DNA of 64,000 nucleotides from Platanthera guangdongensis (GCA_039583875.1 CM077151.1:108022609-108086608); one strand, 5' to 3'; numbered from the stretch's first letter, positions 30,445 through 43,177 are shown. Made by a program: numbers and translations. Notes: generated by a model from the sequence alone, not told the origin.

Positions 30445-33400
30445 TGGAGCATATATATCGATCATGCCCAGCTTGTCGCAGATGTGGAAAAAGGAAGCGG
30501 ACACCGGCTTGGTGAAGACATCTGCCAACTCGTTGTCGGAAGTAACAAATGGAGTGCAAATCTGTTTCTTCAATATTTCTTCCCGAATAAAATGACAGTC
30601 GACTTCTATGTGTTTTGTTCTCTCATGAAAGACCGGATTTTTGGAAATGTGTATCGCGGCCTTATTGTCACAGAACATAGGAAGAGGATAGTTGTAAACC
30701 TCTCCTAAGTCAAGCATGAGAGCCCGCAACCACTTCAACTCACATGTAGTCGATGCCATGCTGCGATATTCCGCCTCTGCACTGGACCTGGAAACGACAG
30801 ACTGTTTCTTGCTCTTCCAACTCACAAGATTGCCTCCAACAAATGTGCAGAAACCTGAAGTCGATTTGCGGTCCCCTTTGTCATCCGCATAGCTTGAATC
30901 AGAGTACGCTTCAACCCTAAGGTGACCATTGTTCTGAAATAAGAGTCCTTTCCCTGGAGCAGCTTTAATATATTCTAATATCCTCAGAGCAGATTGTAGA
31001 TGACACTCCCTCGGAGCTTGCATGAACTGGCTCACCTTGCCAACAGCATAAGAGATGTCGGGTCTGGTTACCGTGAGATATATGAGCTTGCCCACCAGAT
31101 GCCGGTATCTCGTAGGATCGGAGAGAAGAGGTGAGTCATCTGTCCAAGTTTTGTCTTCTCCAACAGCCATAGGACAACGTGCAGGTTTAGCACCAGTCAG
31201 TCCTGCCTCCTTTAAAAGATCAAGAGCATACTTCCGTTGTGAAAGGACCATGGAGTTGGGCTTTCTAGAGATTTCAATGCCCAGAAAGTATTTCGGGGAG
31301 CCCATATCCTTTGTGACCAGATGTTAACGAAGGTGTTTCTTGGTCATCAATATCCCATCCTGGTCATCGCCAGTAAGAAGAATGTCATCAACATAAACCG
31401 CAAGAATAACAAGACCAGAGGCGGTTTTCCGAACAAACAAGGAGTGATCTGCTGAGCTTCTTGTAAAACCAATGGCCGCAACAATGCCACTGAACTTGTC
31501 AAACCAGGCACGAGGACTCTGTTTGAGGCCATAGATAGCCTTCTTTAGCCGGCATACCCGTGTCTCCCCCTGAGCAACATACCCAGGAGGTTGCTCCATG
31601 TAAACATCCTCCTGCAGATCACCATAGAGGAAGGCATTCTTAACATCTAGCTGCGAGATGGGCCAATCCCTGTTGACAGCTACAGAGAGAAGAACCCGAA
31701 TAGTGCTGAGACGGGCCACAGGAGAGAAAGTGTCAAAGTAATCAATCCCATAAGTTTGGGTAAAACCCTTGGCAACCAGGCGAGCCTTATAATGATCCAC
31801 ACTGCCATCCGGTAGAAACTTCACCACGAAGACCCAGCGACAGCCAACAACATCGGTGCCGAAGGGAGGAGGAACAAGGGTCCAGGTGCCCCGTTCAGTT
31901 AGAGTAGCAATCTCCTCATCCATGGCAACTTTCCAATGAGGAATAGTAAGGGCCTCCTGGTAGGAACGGGGGGTGGCAGTGGCCGAGATAGCCAGTGCAA
32001 AAGCTCGGCGAGCAGGGGTAAGACGATCATAGGAAACAACTGCAGCAAGCGGGTGTTGGGTACAGGCCCGAACACCTTTGCGAAGAGCAATCAGGAGATC
32101 CAGGTCAGCAGGTGCCTCAGGCCCGAACCCCTGATTTGCCTGATGCTCCAGGTCAGCAGGTGCCTCAGTATCCGGCGTATCCGTGGTGGAGAGAGCTGGC
32201 CCGGGAGTAGAGAGAGATGGCAGCGGAGTGGAGGGAGAAAGCGGAGTAGAGGGGGGAGATGATGAGGATGGGGAAGATGGTGGAGTGGGTGGAGAGGGCG
32301 GAACAGCAGTGGGAGCAGAGGGAATGGATGGGTTGGTATGAGAAGTAGGAGTAGGAGGAGGAGAAGAGGAAGCGGGAGAGAAGTAAGAGGCATTGGCAAA
32401 GAAGGTGACATCCGCAGAGACAAATTGCTTGCGGGTAACAGGGTCAAAGCAGCAATATCCTTTCTGAGTGGGAGAGTAGCCCAGAAAGACACATTTGGTG
32501 GCACGTGGTGAGAGTTTGTCACGGGTGGTAGCGGGAGAGTGCACAAAAGCGGTGCACCCAAAGATGTGTAGAGGAAGAGGAAAGGGATCCTTGTCTGGAT
32601 AAAGAATGGAGAAGGGGGTAGCACCATGGAGAACTGTGGAGGGAAGGCGATTGATGAGATAGCAGGAGAGGAGGACAGCATATCCCCAATAGGAGCGAGG
32701 AACATGCATTTGAGTCATCATAGTGCGAGCGACATCAAGAAGGTGACGGTTTTTGCGTTCCGCCACCCCATTTTGTTGGGAGGTGTAGACACAACTTGTT
32801 TGATGAATAACACCATGGTGAAGACAAAAGGAGGAGAAGTCGTGGCTAAGATACTCCTTAGCATTGTCAGAACGAAGGAGTTTAATAGACGTATCAAACT
32901 GAGTCTTAACCATAGAATAAAAGGAGGTCCAAACAGAGAACAGCTCGGAGCGATCTTTGAGAAGATATACCCACGTACATCGAGAGAAATCATCAATGAA
33001 GGTGACAAAATAGGAACTACCCCGACCGATGGTGAGGTTAGGAGCGGGTCCCCATATGTCAGAGTGAACGAGGTCGAACGGACGGGAAGAGCCTCGACTT
33101 TGCGTTGGGGGGAAGGATGAGCGGTGATGTTTGCCAAGTTGACATGCATCACAGTTTAGAGGAGGATGATGAGGAGGGAGGTGCGGGAAGAGCTGGCGGA
33201 GAATTCGGGGAGGAGCATGTCCAAGGCGAAGATGCCATTGGAGAAGATCTGTAGAGGAGGAGGAGAAGGCGGAAAAAGCAGAAACGTTGTCGAGGAAGTA
33301 GAGGCCACCACTCTCAGTCCCGGTAGCAATCGTCCGTTGGGAATCCGGATCCTGAAAAGTACAAGAGCTAGGGGTGAATATGACAGAACACCTTAGTTGC

Positions 33401-33945
33401 TTGCATAAAGAAGTAACCGATAATAAGTTGCACGGAAACTTGGGCACATAGAAGGTATCAGCCAGGCAGAGAGAGGGAGTGACTTGAACCATGCCCGTCC
33501 CATGGACCGGGGAGGGAGATCCGTCAGCAACAATGACCGGGGGCAACTGAGCATGTGTGTCAAGAAGAGAGAAATATTGAGGATTGCCTGTCATATGATT
33601 GGTTGCACCAGAGTCGATGAGCCATCTGCCGTGAGTAACAACATGAGCACTACCAGAAGAGGTGACCACGGAGGCGGACAGGCCTGAGGAGGGAAAAGCC
33701 ATGGAGGCAAGAGAGGAGCAGGCCGCGACGATAAGAACAAGCCGCAAGAAGAGAAAAGAGCACCAAGCCGGGCGAACAGCAACAGGTCGGGCGGCTAGGA
33801 AGGCCGCTACCAAGAAGCAGAGCAAAGCAGAGGGAAAGAAGTCGCACGGCTTGAAAAAGTCGGGCGAACAGAGGAGAACAGGTCGCACGACAAAAGATGA
33901 GGCCGGCGCGACTAGCAAGCAGGAACGGGTAGAGGGGAATAACAA
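30439..33945 (-). pseudogene. pol: C2 pol: protease, integrase, RT, RNase H (one stop)
   Basis: A single minus frame of 1,169 codons has one TAA (31324-31326) in the RT-RNase H connection (probably from a Gln codon). The order is copia-type. Protease active site DSGATNH is at residue 111. Integrase HHCC (WHLRLGH, CDACQ at 238-268) and DDE (HSDIWGP 295, SDNAKEY 360, GVAERKN 396) follow. RT has WVFVVKFLPDG, LDVKNAFLYGDL and the catalytic AVYVDDILL near 850. RNase H has DSSYADD and SSAEAEYRSMA. Residues 1-80 are a Leu/Ser/Ala-rich translation of the CG repeat region; Met 82 (MAFPSSGLS) is a more sensible start. All catalytic residues checked are present. Expressed RT would lack its RNase H. Confidence 0.93.
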
Positions 33946-34440
33946 GTAGCGCGAACAGCAGCGGCTAGCAAGAGGTCAAAGGCACAGCGGGGAAGAGGTC
34001 GCGCGGACTGAAAAGGCCGAGCGAACAGAAGAGAGGAGAGGGGCAGGTGACCGCGACCAAGATGCGGGTGAGGAAGGAACAACCCGCACGGTCAGGCAGA
34101 TCACAGCAGCAAACCGCGAGTATAGGGGCAAGCGGAGATGGGGAAAGCAGAAGCGGACAGGGAGAAGAAGTCCGCAGCGGGTAGACACAAGCCGCAAAGA
34201 CGAGGAGATGCAAGAAAGAGCAAGGAGCGCGGCGACAAGGAAACAGGTCGCTGCGAAAAGGCACCAGGAGAAGAGAACAAGAAGCAAGCCGCGCGAACAG
34301 AGCAGCGGACAGAAACAAGCCGCGCGGATAGAAACAAGCCGCGCGGACAGAAGAGAAGGCAAGCCGCGAACAAGTCGCAGAACGCGGAAAACAAGCCGCG
34401 AACAACAGAGAGCGCACAGAATCAGGAGGAAATGACCGTG
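33660..34440. repeat. C2 leader: degenerate CCGCGCGG/AAGCCGCG repeats in place of gag
   Basis: Loosely repeated AAGCCGCGCGGACAGAA and AACAAGCCGCG units of 15-50 nt fill the space from the PBS to protease. Similar words occur in the C2 LTR. Open frames on both strands (for example 33965-34417) are Arg/Lys- or Ser/Cys-rich translations of the repeat and show no Gag motif. Confidence 0.75.
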
Positions 34441-34442
34441 TC

Positions 34443-34453
34443 CTCTGATACCA
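34443..34453 (-). other. C2 primer-binding site
   Basis: TGGTATCAGAG on the minus strand, directly adjacent to the LTR (no gap). Initiator Met tRNA type. Confidence 0.93.
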
Positions 34454-34835
34454 TGTTAGAAAGTAGCGAAAAGAAGCGAAAAGTAGAGAACAAGCGGATA
34501 AGCTTTTGAATAATTGAAACTTTATTATCCAAAAAAGGTATCTATTACAATGGTATGCCCTCCTTTATATAGAATGGAGGAGAGATGAGAGAATACAAAT
34601 AAGAGATGTGGGACTAAAATTTACAGGACTAAGCGGACTATACAAAACAAACCGCACAAGCCGCGCGGTTAGATAGCAGGGCTAACCGCACGGCTACCAC
34701 CAGAGAGGAAGAGAGACCGCCAGAGTAGACCGCCAGACCGCCCGGCCTCCAAGCCGGCTGAGATAAACCGCCAGACCGCGCGGTCTTCAACCCGCCAAGA
34801 CAAACCGCCAGACCGCCCGGTCACCAACTTCAACA
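34454..34835 (-). repeat. C2 5' LTR (382 bp)
   Basis: Same ends as 30050-30431. The two differences are A/G near 34752 and C/T near 34760. Confidence 0.95.
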
Positions 34836-35564
34836 CGCAGGTCAAACTTCTCCCGAGTCCCATTTTCGTCACATAATTTCACATAACTCGGTTATGTTCA
34901 AGTTGGCTCTCATGCCTCCATGTTGGCAAGATCACGCATCAGCCCAGTTTTTCGGGTGCACCTTAGGGTTAGTCCCCAAGGTTCCCAGTTGCAATCTACC
35001 GTGTAGAAAACCCGAAAAACAACCAATCGCACGGAGTCTTCTCCGGCATTTATGCAATGCAACATCACCGATCCAGACCAACATGTACGGGTAGGCTTCA
35101 CACATCATACATATGTCCGTTCTCTCTTACGAACTCTAAACAACGGGGACTTCACATATCTACCCGAAGGAACGCCTCCAACTCACCGCAAACTCGCGAG
35201 AGCGGGTTTCCTATGCAAAGAAGGAGAGCTACTCATGCTCAAGAAGAGAATCGTTACCTTAGCGTTCTTCTTTGGCGCCATGGAAAAGTAAGCGGATGAA
35301 AAGCACCGCACTAGCTTTGCCTCCATGGATCCGGAGTCGGCTCGCTATTTGGAGCTTCGAAGCTCCTCCAATGGCCAGATCTAGCTTCTTCTTCCTTCCT
35401 TGGCTCTCCTCTCTCTCTCTAAGCTTTAGAAAGATAACAACTCATGAAAAGTGAGGGTTTCTAAGTCCAATCCCGGGTATATCTCATCAGGAACAACCCC
35501 CAGCCATTGGATCACAAAATAAAGAAACGAACGGCTTTGATTTGGGACTGAAATGCCCAATCTG

Positions 35565-36340
35565 GATCTCACACGGCCTGCCACACGCCCGTGTCTAGGG
35601 CCGTGTGCCTCATTCGCCGTCAAAATCGACTCGCCTGGAACAACACACGGGCATCGAACATGCCCGTGTTTGACCTGACACGCCCGTATTCCACCTGACA
35701 CGGCAGTGTGGCCGGCCGTGTACCCCCATCGATTTTCCTCGAAAACAACCCGAGCACTGCACGGGTTCTAGGACACGCTCGTGTCCTTGCCCGTGTCTAC
35801 CTCAACACGCCTGGGCTCCAGGCCGTGTACACGGTCTCGACACTCGATACTTCGTCAAGCGAAGATCGTCGACCTGATGACACGGCCTTGGAAACGCCCG
35901 TGTCCTAGGCCGTGTACCTTCACTCGACGCATCGTCGAGCAAAATTCGTTGACTCCCCGGGACGAGTGTCGACATGGGTAGACACGCCCTGCGACACGCC
36001 TGTGTCGCAGGCCGTGTGCCATGTCTCGACACTTCGTCGAGCGCAGTGTCGACTACATGGGCTGAGTGTCGACACGGGTCGAGACGCCCTGCGACACGCC
36101 CGTGTCGCAGGCCGTGTGCCCTGTCTCGACACAACGTCGAGCGAAATTCGTCGACACCCTGGGCCGATCGTCCACACGGCCTTGACACGCCCTGCGACAC
36201 GCCCGTGTCGCAGGCCGTGTTCTCTGCTCGACGATCGTCGACTCCAAAATCGTCGACCTCTCGACCAACTCGACGACACAAGCCTGACATGCCCTGAGAC
36301 ACGCCCGTGTCCCAGGCCGTGTGCCTCCTGCCAGAACCCA
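35565..36340. repeat. Dyad array in E1 5' LTR U3
   Basis: The copy of the 23820-24605 array in the other LTR. It keeps the GACACG-CC-CGTGTC spacing; several single units differ between the LTRs by C-to-T or G-to-A changes at CpG. Confidence 0.88.
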
Positions 36341-36396
36341 AAACTGGCCCAAAACGTCACCCGTCTCTCCTTTGAGTTTCGGGGCGTTACATGGTA

Positions 36397-37085
36397 TGCT
36401 TGGATGTACGAAAATGTGGAACGGTTGAAAGTGTGTGTGTGTTGTCGCACATGAATTATGTTTTGGTAAGAGACTCAGTGTGAAACTCTTGCGTGTTGTT
36501 AAGCACAAAATGTGAATAATGAAAAGGGGGCTCAATGCGGAGCCCCGTATGTGAAATGCATATGGTGTGAGTCAACACGTGGTGTCGTAATCCTTGGTTA
36601 AGGATAGTGTGGCAGGTCTACGAGCTCGCCATTCGTCACACCGACGGGAGTTGACAGCTAGACTTACACGGTTGGGCCTTGGTACTTAGTGCTCACTTCC
36701 AGAGGCACCCTCCATACTAGTGGATGGTTGGCCTAGGTCCTTTGGTGATTTATTCATAGAGGCACCTTCCATGCCACCAATATAGGCCAGTTGGGCTGGG
36801 CTCTTGGTGAACATTTACCCGAGACCCCTTCTGAGCCATAGTACGCATATGAGATCCTCTGTTATGTTCTTAGTATTGAGGCGTATGGAGGCCTAAGCTT
36901 GATAGTGTGGATGCCCTCCTAGTAGTGGAGAATCCCGCTCTATTGTCACCGCATGGCCACGGCGGTTGACGCCTGAGAGGTTAGTTACCTGATCGAAACG
37001 TGGTAACTTCAAGTCTGTGTCGACATAGCAGTTGCATGTGCGTGATCATGGGTGAGTCATTGTATTGCATTCATGGCATTACATT
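36397..37085. other. Right half of the E1 target locus
   Basis: Continues the sequence interrupted at 22247. No gene recognised. A perfect 7-bp hairpin (GGGGCTC 36527-36533, GAGCCCC 36540-36546) is present. The texture (AGGCACC-TTCCATGCCACC repeats) resembles an old gypsy LTR. Its last five bases ACATT are the presumptive E2 TSD. Confidence 0.4.
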
Positions 37086-37715
37086 TGTAACACCTACATC
37101 TGTTGCATCACATATAATAGAAGGTCCGGCCGGGGCCCCACACCATATGCCACAAACAGGCGGCGAAGTTACGGGTTAATATCAGAGTTGCGCATCCTAA
37201 CTCAGTGCATTCTAGCGGAAGCTTTTAAGTTGATTGAACTCAACTAATCCGAATGTCCACGGTATATAAACCGACATTTATATATATAACAACACGAAGG
37301 AATGTTCTCCATATACACAATGAGTCTGGCCTTATGGCCTTACAGTTAAGCTTTATAACCATGACTTTCATACATCGGCATGCAGGCCGGCCGTACATGA
37401 AAATAATATCATATGAAATTCTTTAGCATTCGAGGGACATCATAGCAGCAGCAACAACAACAACAAGGGCTTCAGCCCCCTATTTTCCGCTCAGCTCTCC
37501 TGCACCTGCACGAGACAATCCACCGCAATGGTGGCAAACAAGGCAACGGTCAGCGTTCAACTGACCAATTTATAATGACCCTACCCCTTACCCGGGCAGT
37601 GGTATTCCTTCCCTGCAGGCATAGCATTTCACAAGCAGATATATATCACATAATGTGCACTCACGCACAATCAATATATCACAAACGTCGATCATACGGC
37701 CCGATGCTCCGTACA

Positions 37716-37915
37716 CTCAGGGCACATTCTTGGTGTACCAGAAATACCATGGTCCCACCACCGTTCAGGGCACATTCTTGGTGTACCGGAAATACTAGGG
37801 TCCCACCGCCGTTCGAAGGAACATGCTTGGTGTACCGGAAATGCCAGGGTCCCACCACTTTTCAGAGGTACTTGTTTGGGGTACTAGAAATACCAGGGTC
37901 CCACCACCATTCGAA
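37716..37915 (+). repeat. Short tandem repeats in E2 LTR (about 57 bp)
   Basis: Four imperfect units share CTTGGTGTACCGGAAATAC and GGTCCCACCACC with GTTC-variable spacers. Not a dyad array. Located toward the U5 half of the minus-strand LTR. Confidence 0.75.
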
Positions 37916-39083
37916 GGTCCAAAGCCCAACGCCAAACTTGAGCATTTCGCTCCACGGCCCTCAGCTGGAGACTTTAGTCTTATTGTAACGTCCCGGGATT
38001 TGGGTTGTAGCCCCCCATAGCTTTGGTACCTGATGGAGCGCAGGCCTAAGACTCTCATTATGTGTTTCCGCCGAATGCTAATAGCCCGGGCCCTCATGGC
38101 GGACAACCATAACGCGGATACAGTTCAGCCCTTCCCCTTGCTCAAATTGTTAGTTCAATGACTAGACTAATATGGGTTGACATCCCCTTATCTGTTTGGC
38201 ATGAAGCCTTTTCAAGAGCTCATAAAGCTCACAAATAGCCACACTGTCCCCGAAGGACTGGTTTCACAATCACAGGTTAGCTAGGAGCCATCGCCAGGGA
38301 CACTCACTCTCGCCCAGGGTTAGCGACAGAACTCACTTTCCATCCTAGCCCTAACCTTATCTGGATCAACAATCAAGTAATCCCTGCAGCCATCTGCAGT
38401 ACCAGAAATACTGGTCTTTCATAGCATACATCACAAGCACTTTGCGGGTATTTTCCTGGACTTTCACTCCAGTACTTCCTGCTACTATCCTTCACAGGCA
38501 CAACCCACTGAATCCGCAAACAAAATCATTTATATGCGGAGTATTCTCCAGTGTGCAAAATAAAACATCACCAATCCAGACCAACCTGTCCAGATGGGCT
38601 TCATACATTATGCCTATTCCGTACTACATATTTCCGGATCTACATGCAAGACATCTTGGGGAAATCCAAAATCAACCCAAGGGGAATCCCTCAACAATCC
38701 ACCTTTTGGTAGGGGAACCCATGCATATGCCAAATTATGGACTTCACATGTCCAAGGAAGAAAGATCGTTACCCTTGACGATCGCTTTGGATCCATGAAA
38801 AACTAGCCGGATAAAAAGCTTCTCAATGGCCTTGCCTCCACGAATCTCGCTTTAGCACGTAATTCGGGGCTCTGAAACTTCGCCGGCAGCCAGATTCCTC
38901 CTCCTCCCATGCTTTCCCCACTCTCTACCTCTTTCCAAAGAGAGAGAAAGTCCTTTGCTAATGAGAGGGTTTTTCCTCAACTCATAGCCTTATAGTAGCA
39001 GGGAGATCTCAGGACCATTGGATCCTAGTTGAAAGGAATGAACGACCACGAAAAGCCCTGAAAAGCACTTTATTAGGCTGAAC

Positions 39084-39580
39084 ACGGCTTGTGACACGCC
39101 CGTGTCAAAGGTCGTGTACCTATAGCGGCAAAAAAACCGACCTAATCAGACCAGGACACGGCCGTGTGACACGCCCGTGTCATAGGCCGTGTGACAGACA
39201 CGGCTTCAGACACGCCCGTGTCCAGCCCATATTCATCAGTCCTCACATAACTGCACAAGCAAAGAGAAGGACACGACCCTTGACACACATGTATCACAGG
39301 CCATGTGCCCCACTCGAGGATTGTCGAGCGTATTTCATTGAGCTCACCCGAGAAAATATCGAGCGCATAGCAGGAAACGACCCTGGAAATGCCAGTGTCA
39401 CAGGCCGTGTACCCCACTCGAGGATCGTCGACCGTATTTCGTCGAGCTCACTCGAGAACACCCTACCAGCACTCGAGTGCAGTACACAGCCATGAACACG
39501 CCCGTGTCCCCGGCCCTGTACCTCACACAGAGTAGGACACGGCTTTGTGACACGGCCGTGTCCCGGGCCGTGTTGCCCAC
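39084..39580. repeat. Dyad array in E2 LTR U3
   Basis: Copies of GACACG-CC-CGTGTC and the exact palindrome GACACGGCCGTGTC. Here the extended arms are T-GACACG / CGTGTC-A, while E1 has CG and E4 has GG before GACACG. Confidence 0.85.
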
Positions 39581-39620
39581 GCTTCTCAGCCCAGTCACCA
39601 CTGAGATTTGGGGCATTACA

Positions 39621-39634
39621 ATCCTCCCCTCCTT
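39621..39634 (-). other. E2 polypurine tract
   Basis: AAGGAGGGGAGGAT on the minus strand, abutting the LTR. Confidence 0.88.
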
Positions 39635-39733
39635 ACAAGAAATTTCGTCCCGAAATTTGCATACAGTACTCAGGAAACTCTTCAACAAAATATATTACAA
39701 CATTTTCTGTACAACACAAACTGTTATACAAGT

Positions 39734-42700
39734 TTAAACAAACAATTCGGGAAACTCAGCATGTATGGTCTGATTCCGCTCCCATGTTAGCTCCTCACGA
39801 CCACAGTTGTCACATCGGACCTTGACCATCCTGATTGTCTTGTTCCACAACAGCTTATCAACTTTATCCTCGATCCGAATGGGCGTAACCTTTGTCGTTA
39901 GCCCAAATTCAATCGGTACAAGATCATTTGCAATTACTTGAGCTGGATCTTTTACGGCTTTTTGAAGCACTGAGATGTGGAACACATCATGCAATCCACT
40001 CAATTCATCCGACAGAGCTAGCCGATATGCAACTTCACCAACTCTTTCCACCACTTCAAATGGACCAAGATATCTCGGACTTAACTTTTTCATGTGCTGA
40101 ATCCTGGACACGCCTTTGAAGGGTTCGATTTTCAAATATACCCAATCGCCAATCAAAAACTCAACATTTTGGTGCTTGGCGTTGTAATATTTGGCTTGTC
40201 TATCTTGGGCTATCAGTACCCTCTCCCGAATAGAGCGTATCGTCGAATTAGCTTCTTCATCTTCCTTATGCTTATATAGTTTAGATTCGCCCGCTTTTGC
40301 CCAAGCTAATGGTGTACGACATTTTCGACCATACAGAGCTTCAAACGGTGCCATACTTATGCTCTTTTGGTTGCTATTATTGTAGGCAAAGTCTACCATA
40401 TAGAGACGATCTTCCCACCTTCTACCAAAATCCAGGGCGCACATTCGGAGCATGTCCTCCATCGTTCTGTTGGTCCTCTCAGTCTGGCCATAAGTTTGGG
40501 GATGAAAGGCCGTACTGAACGTTAACTTTGTTCTCAATAATTGATGGATTAGCCTCCAATCATTCGATGTGAATCTCCCATCACGATCACTTATGATTCT
40601 ACGAGGAATGCCGTGCGACCGTACGATTTGCTCAACATAGAGTTTCGCTAATACTTCTACTGAATCGTCCCTCTTGTTTCGAAGGAAGTGAGCCACTTTT
40701 GTCAACCGGTCTACGATTACCCAAATCGAATCATTACCGCATTGAGACCTCGACAAACCATGCATGCATGAAATCCATTGAAATATCCTCAAACTTCCAT
40801 TCCGGAATAGGTAGCGACTTCGAAACCTCCAGGCATCCGGCACTCAGCCTTCACTAAGGCACATGTCTGACATTTTGCCACATAATATGCTACGTCTTTC
40901 TTTAACCCTGGCCACCAGAACAACTTTTTCATGTCCTTGTACATCTTTGTGCTTCCTGGGTGAATTGAGTATTTCGTAAAACGAGCCTCATACATCAATT
41001 CTTCTCTTAGCTTCCGTATACTTGGAATGCACAAACGACCCTCTTTCCGCAAAAGGCCGTCATCCCAGGAGAATTGGCCATTTGACCCATACACTCCATA
41101 GCATTGCTGACTTTCGTCAAGCTCTGTTGCTCGCCAAATTCTGTCCGCAAGATCATACTGCACCTCCGTCCAGTTCAAGCATGCATTTTCTATGGAATTC
41201 TTGTCAACACAAGAAATCTCTAAAGTTTCCAACTCCTGCATCAGACGCTCATCATGCATCTACAACCAATTTGCCTTTGACGGAGTCCTATGACTCAAGG
41301 CATTTGCAACCACGTTTCCCTTCCCAGGAGTGTAGTGAATGTCAAAGGTCTAGTCCCTGAGGAACTCCATCCACCTTCGTTGTCGCATATTGAGATCCTT
41401 CTGATCTAATAGGTACTTTAGGCTCTTATGGTCCGTGAATATATCCACCTTCGTGCCATATAAATAGTGACGGCATAGTTTAATTGCAAAAATCACCGCC
41501 CCCAACTCCAAATCGTGGACGGGATAGTTTCTCTCATGCTCTTTCAACTGGCGTGAGCCATAAGCGATCACCTTTCCAAATTTAAGAAGAATGCAGCCTA
41601 AGCTGCTCCCTGACGCATCACTATAAATCTTATAGCCTTCTGTGCCACATGGCGTTGTCAAAACGGGCGCCGTGGTCAAACAACTCTTTAGTTCTTCAAA
41701 AGCTCGCGCGCACTCTGGCATCCAAACGAACTTCTGATCCTTCCTCGTCAACGTAGTAAGAGGCAAAGCGATCCGTGAGAAGTTTTCTACAAAACGTCTG
41801 TAGTAGCCTGCCAGTCCAAGGAAACTACTGACTTCGTCCACCAAAGACAACACTGGCCACTCCTCGATGGCTCTTATCTTTGACGGATCCACCGCAATGC
41901 CCTCTCCACTCACCACATGGCCAAGAAAAGCCACTGACGACAGCCAAAACTCATACTTTGAGAACTTGGTGTAGAGTTTGTTTCCCCGCAGGGTGTGCAA
42001 CACCAACTGTAAATGGTTCACATGATCTTCTCAGATTGAGAGTACACCAAGATATCATCAATGAAAACAATCACAAACAGATCCAAGTACTCTCGAAACG
42101 TTCGGTGCATTAGATCCATAAACACCGATGTCGTATTACACAGTCCAAACGGCATTATAGGGAACTCATAATGACCGTAGCGTGTTCCAAACGTTGTCTT
42201 TGGAATGTCACCTTCCCGAATTTGCAACTGGTTGTAGCCCGATTTCAAATCCAGCATTGAGTATACTGTCGATCCTGCCAATTGATCAAACAAGTCATCT
42301 ATTCGTGGAATTAAATATTTATTTTCCTCCATCTACTTGTTCAATTCACGATAATCAATACACAATCGCTGGCTATCGTCCTTATTTTTCACAAAGAGAA
42401 CAGGTGTGCTCCAAGGTGACATACTTGGGCGTATACAACCTTGTTCTAACAACTCTTGCAGTTGAAATTTTAGTTCGGCCATTTCCTTTGGCGCAACTCG
42501 ATATGGCGAGTGGTCCACAAGTTTTACCCCTAGCACCAGCTCAATCGAGAAATCAATCTCCCTCTGTGGTGGTAATCCCGGAAGCTCCTTCGGAAACATA
42601 TCAGCAAACTCCGAAATAATGGGACGTCACTCGCACTGGCCTTTGGCTCAACAGCCTCAATAAGCGTGAAGAACAACTCCGCGCCTTTCTGAACTGCCTT

Positions 42701-43098
42701 AACAACATGAAGAGCACACATCAATATCATGCTCAACTCTCGCATACTAGCGAACTTCGTTTCTCGTTTGGTATTCTGCTCCAGTGTGACTTCCTTTGAC
42801 TTGCAATCTATATAGGCATGCTGCTCCGAGAGCCAGTTCATACCAAAGATCACATCAAACTCCTATATCTGCAGCACCAATGCTTCCAATCTGAAATCCC
42901 GACTTCCTATTAGTACCTCCACAAAACAAGACCTATCCGCATGCATTACACATCCATTTGGTAATAACACCTTCACACTATCTGCCACTATACGAATCGG
43001 TACACCTATTCGTGATATGGAGTTCACAGATAGAAATGAATGAGAAGCACCAGTATCAAACAGTGCTCTCGCCGGATAGTCTCGAATCAGGACAAAGC
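39734..43098 (-). pseudogene. pol: E2 pol: protease, RT, RNase H, integrase, chromodomain tail
   Basis: Protease starts right after the intron ([13 protein letters not shown], 43070-43030). It is followed by [16 protein letters not shown] with catalytic [10 protein letters not shown] (42060), RNase H ([11 protein letters not shown], 41620), the integrase zinc site (HPGSTKMY ... CQTC, 40960-40870) and core (VSDRDGRFTSN, HPQT-GQTERTN, 40590-40490), and a chromodomain-like end (VKVRCDNCGREELTWER, 39800). Frameshifts near 42590, 42020 and 40800 and stops near 42866 and 42333 break it. The last 369 codons (40843-39734) are uninterrupted. Confidence 0.9.
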
Positions 43099-43177
43099 CT
43101 AATACAAACACATCATACACAAGCTACAAATAGGGTGTGAAATAGCAAAAGCAACAATCAAATATGTTACTGCATAC
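43099..43177 (-). other. E2 gag-protease intron (predicted, 79 nt)
   Basis: Donor CAG|GTATGC at 43177 and acceptor TTTGTATTAG|G at 43099, with an AT-rich, T-rich interior. Exon frames differ on the two sides and are brought into register only by removing exactly this segment (VVTG before, FVLI after). Unspliced reading stops after Met-Gln. Confidence 0.85.

Larger units (their letters stand above)
30050..34835 (-). mobile_element. C2: young Ty1/copia element lacking gag
   Basis: The 382-bp LTRs at 30050-30431 and 34454-34835 differ at only two positions by eye. TSD CGCAG is at 30045-30049 and 34836-34840. PBS and PPT show minus orientation. Pol is one frame with a single stop. The gag domain expected between PBS and protease is absent and replaced by CG-rich repeats. 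This makes C2 the youngest dated insertion in the window, and it landed in the E1 LTR. Confidence 0.95.
22248..36391 (-). mobile_element. E1: Tekay/Del-like gypsy element, split by C2
   Basis: Left LTR 22248-24665, interior 24666-29180, right LTR 29181-36391 (the latter interrupted by C2). TSD TGGTA occurs at 22243-22247 and 36392-36396. A PPT beside the left LTR and a PBS beside the right LTR show minus orientation. LTR lengths agree (2,418 and 2,420 bp once C2 is removed), and the first 270 bp differ at roughly 12 sites by eye. The interior carries gag, an intron remnant, protease, RT, RNase H, integrase and a chromodomain-type tail, all with multiple frameshifts. The family is closely related to E4. 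Confidence 0.93.
29181..36391 (-). repeat. E1 5' LTR, in two parts around C2
   Basis: Parts 29181-30049 and 34841-36391 join to a 2,420-bp LTR after removing C2 and one CGCAG duplicate. Ends are TGTAACACCC and GGGGCGTTACA on the plus strand. Confidence 0.93.
37086..39620 (-). repeat. E2 3' LTR (2,535 bp)
   Basis: TGTAACACCTAC...GGGGCATTACA on the plus strand. Contains three repeats of about 57 bp (37716-37910) around GTACCGGAAATACCAGGGTCCCACC outside the dyad array. Confidence 0.88.

Noticed and set aside
33965..34509. Open frames in the C2 leader as a candidate gag
   Set aside because: Composition follows the CG repeat, with no capsid or CCHC motif and frames open on both strands.
36527..36546. 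GC hairpin as a transcription terminator
   Set aside because: No adjacent gene, and rho-independent terminators do not apply to nuclear plant genes.
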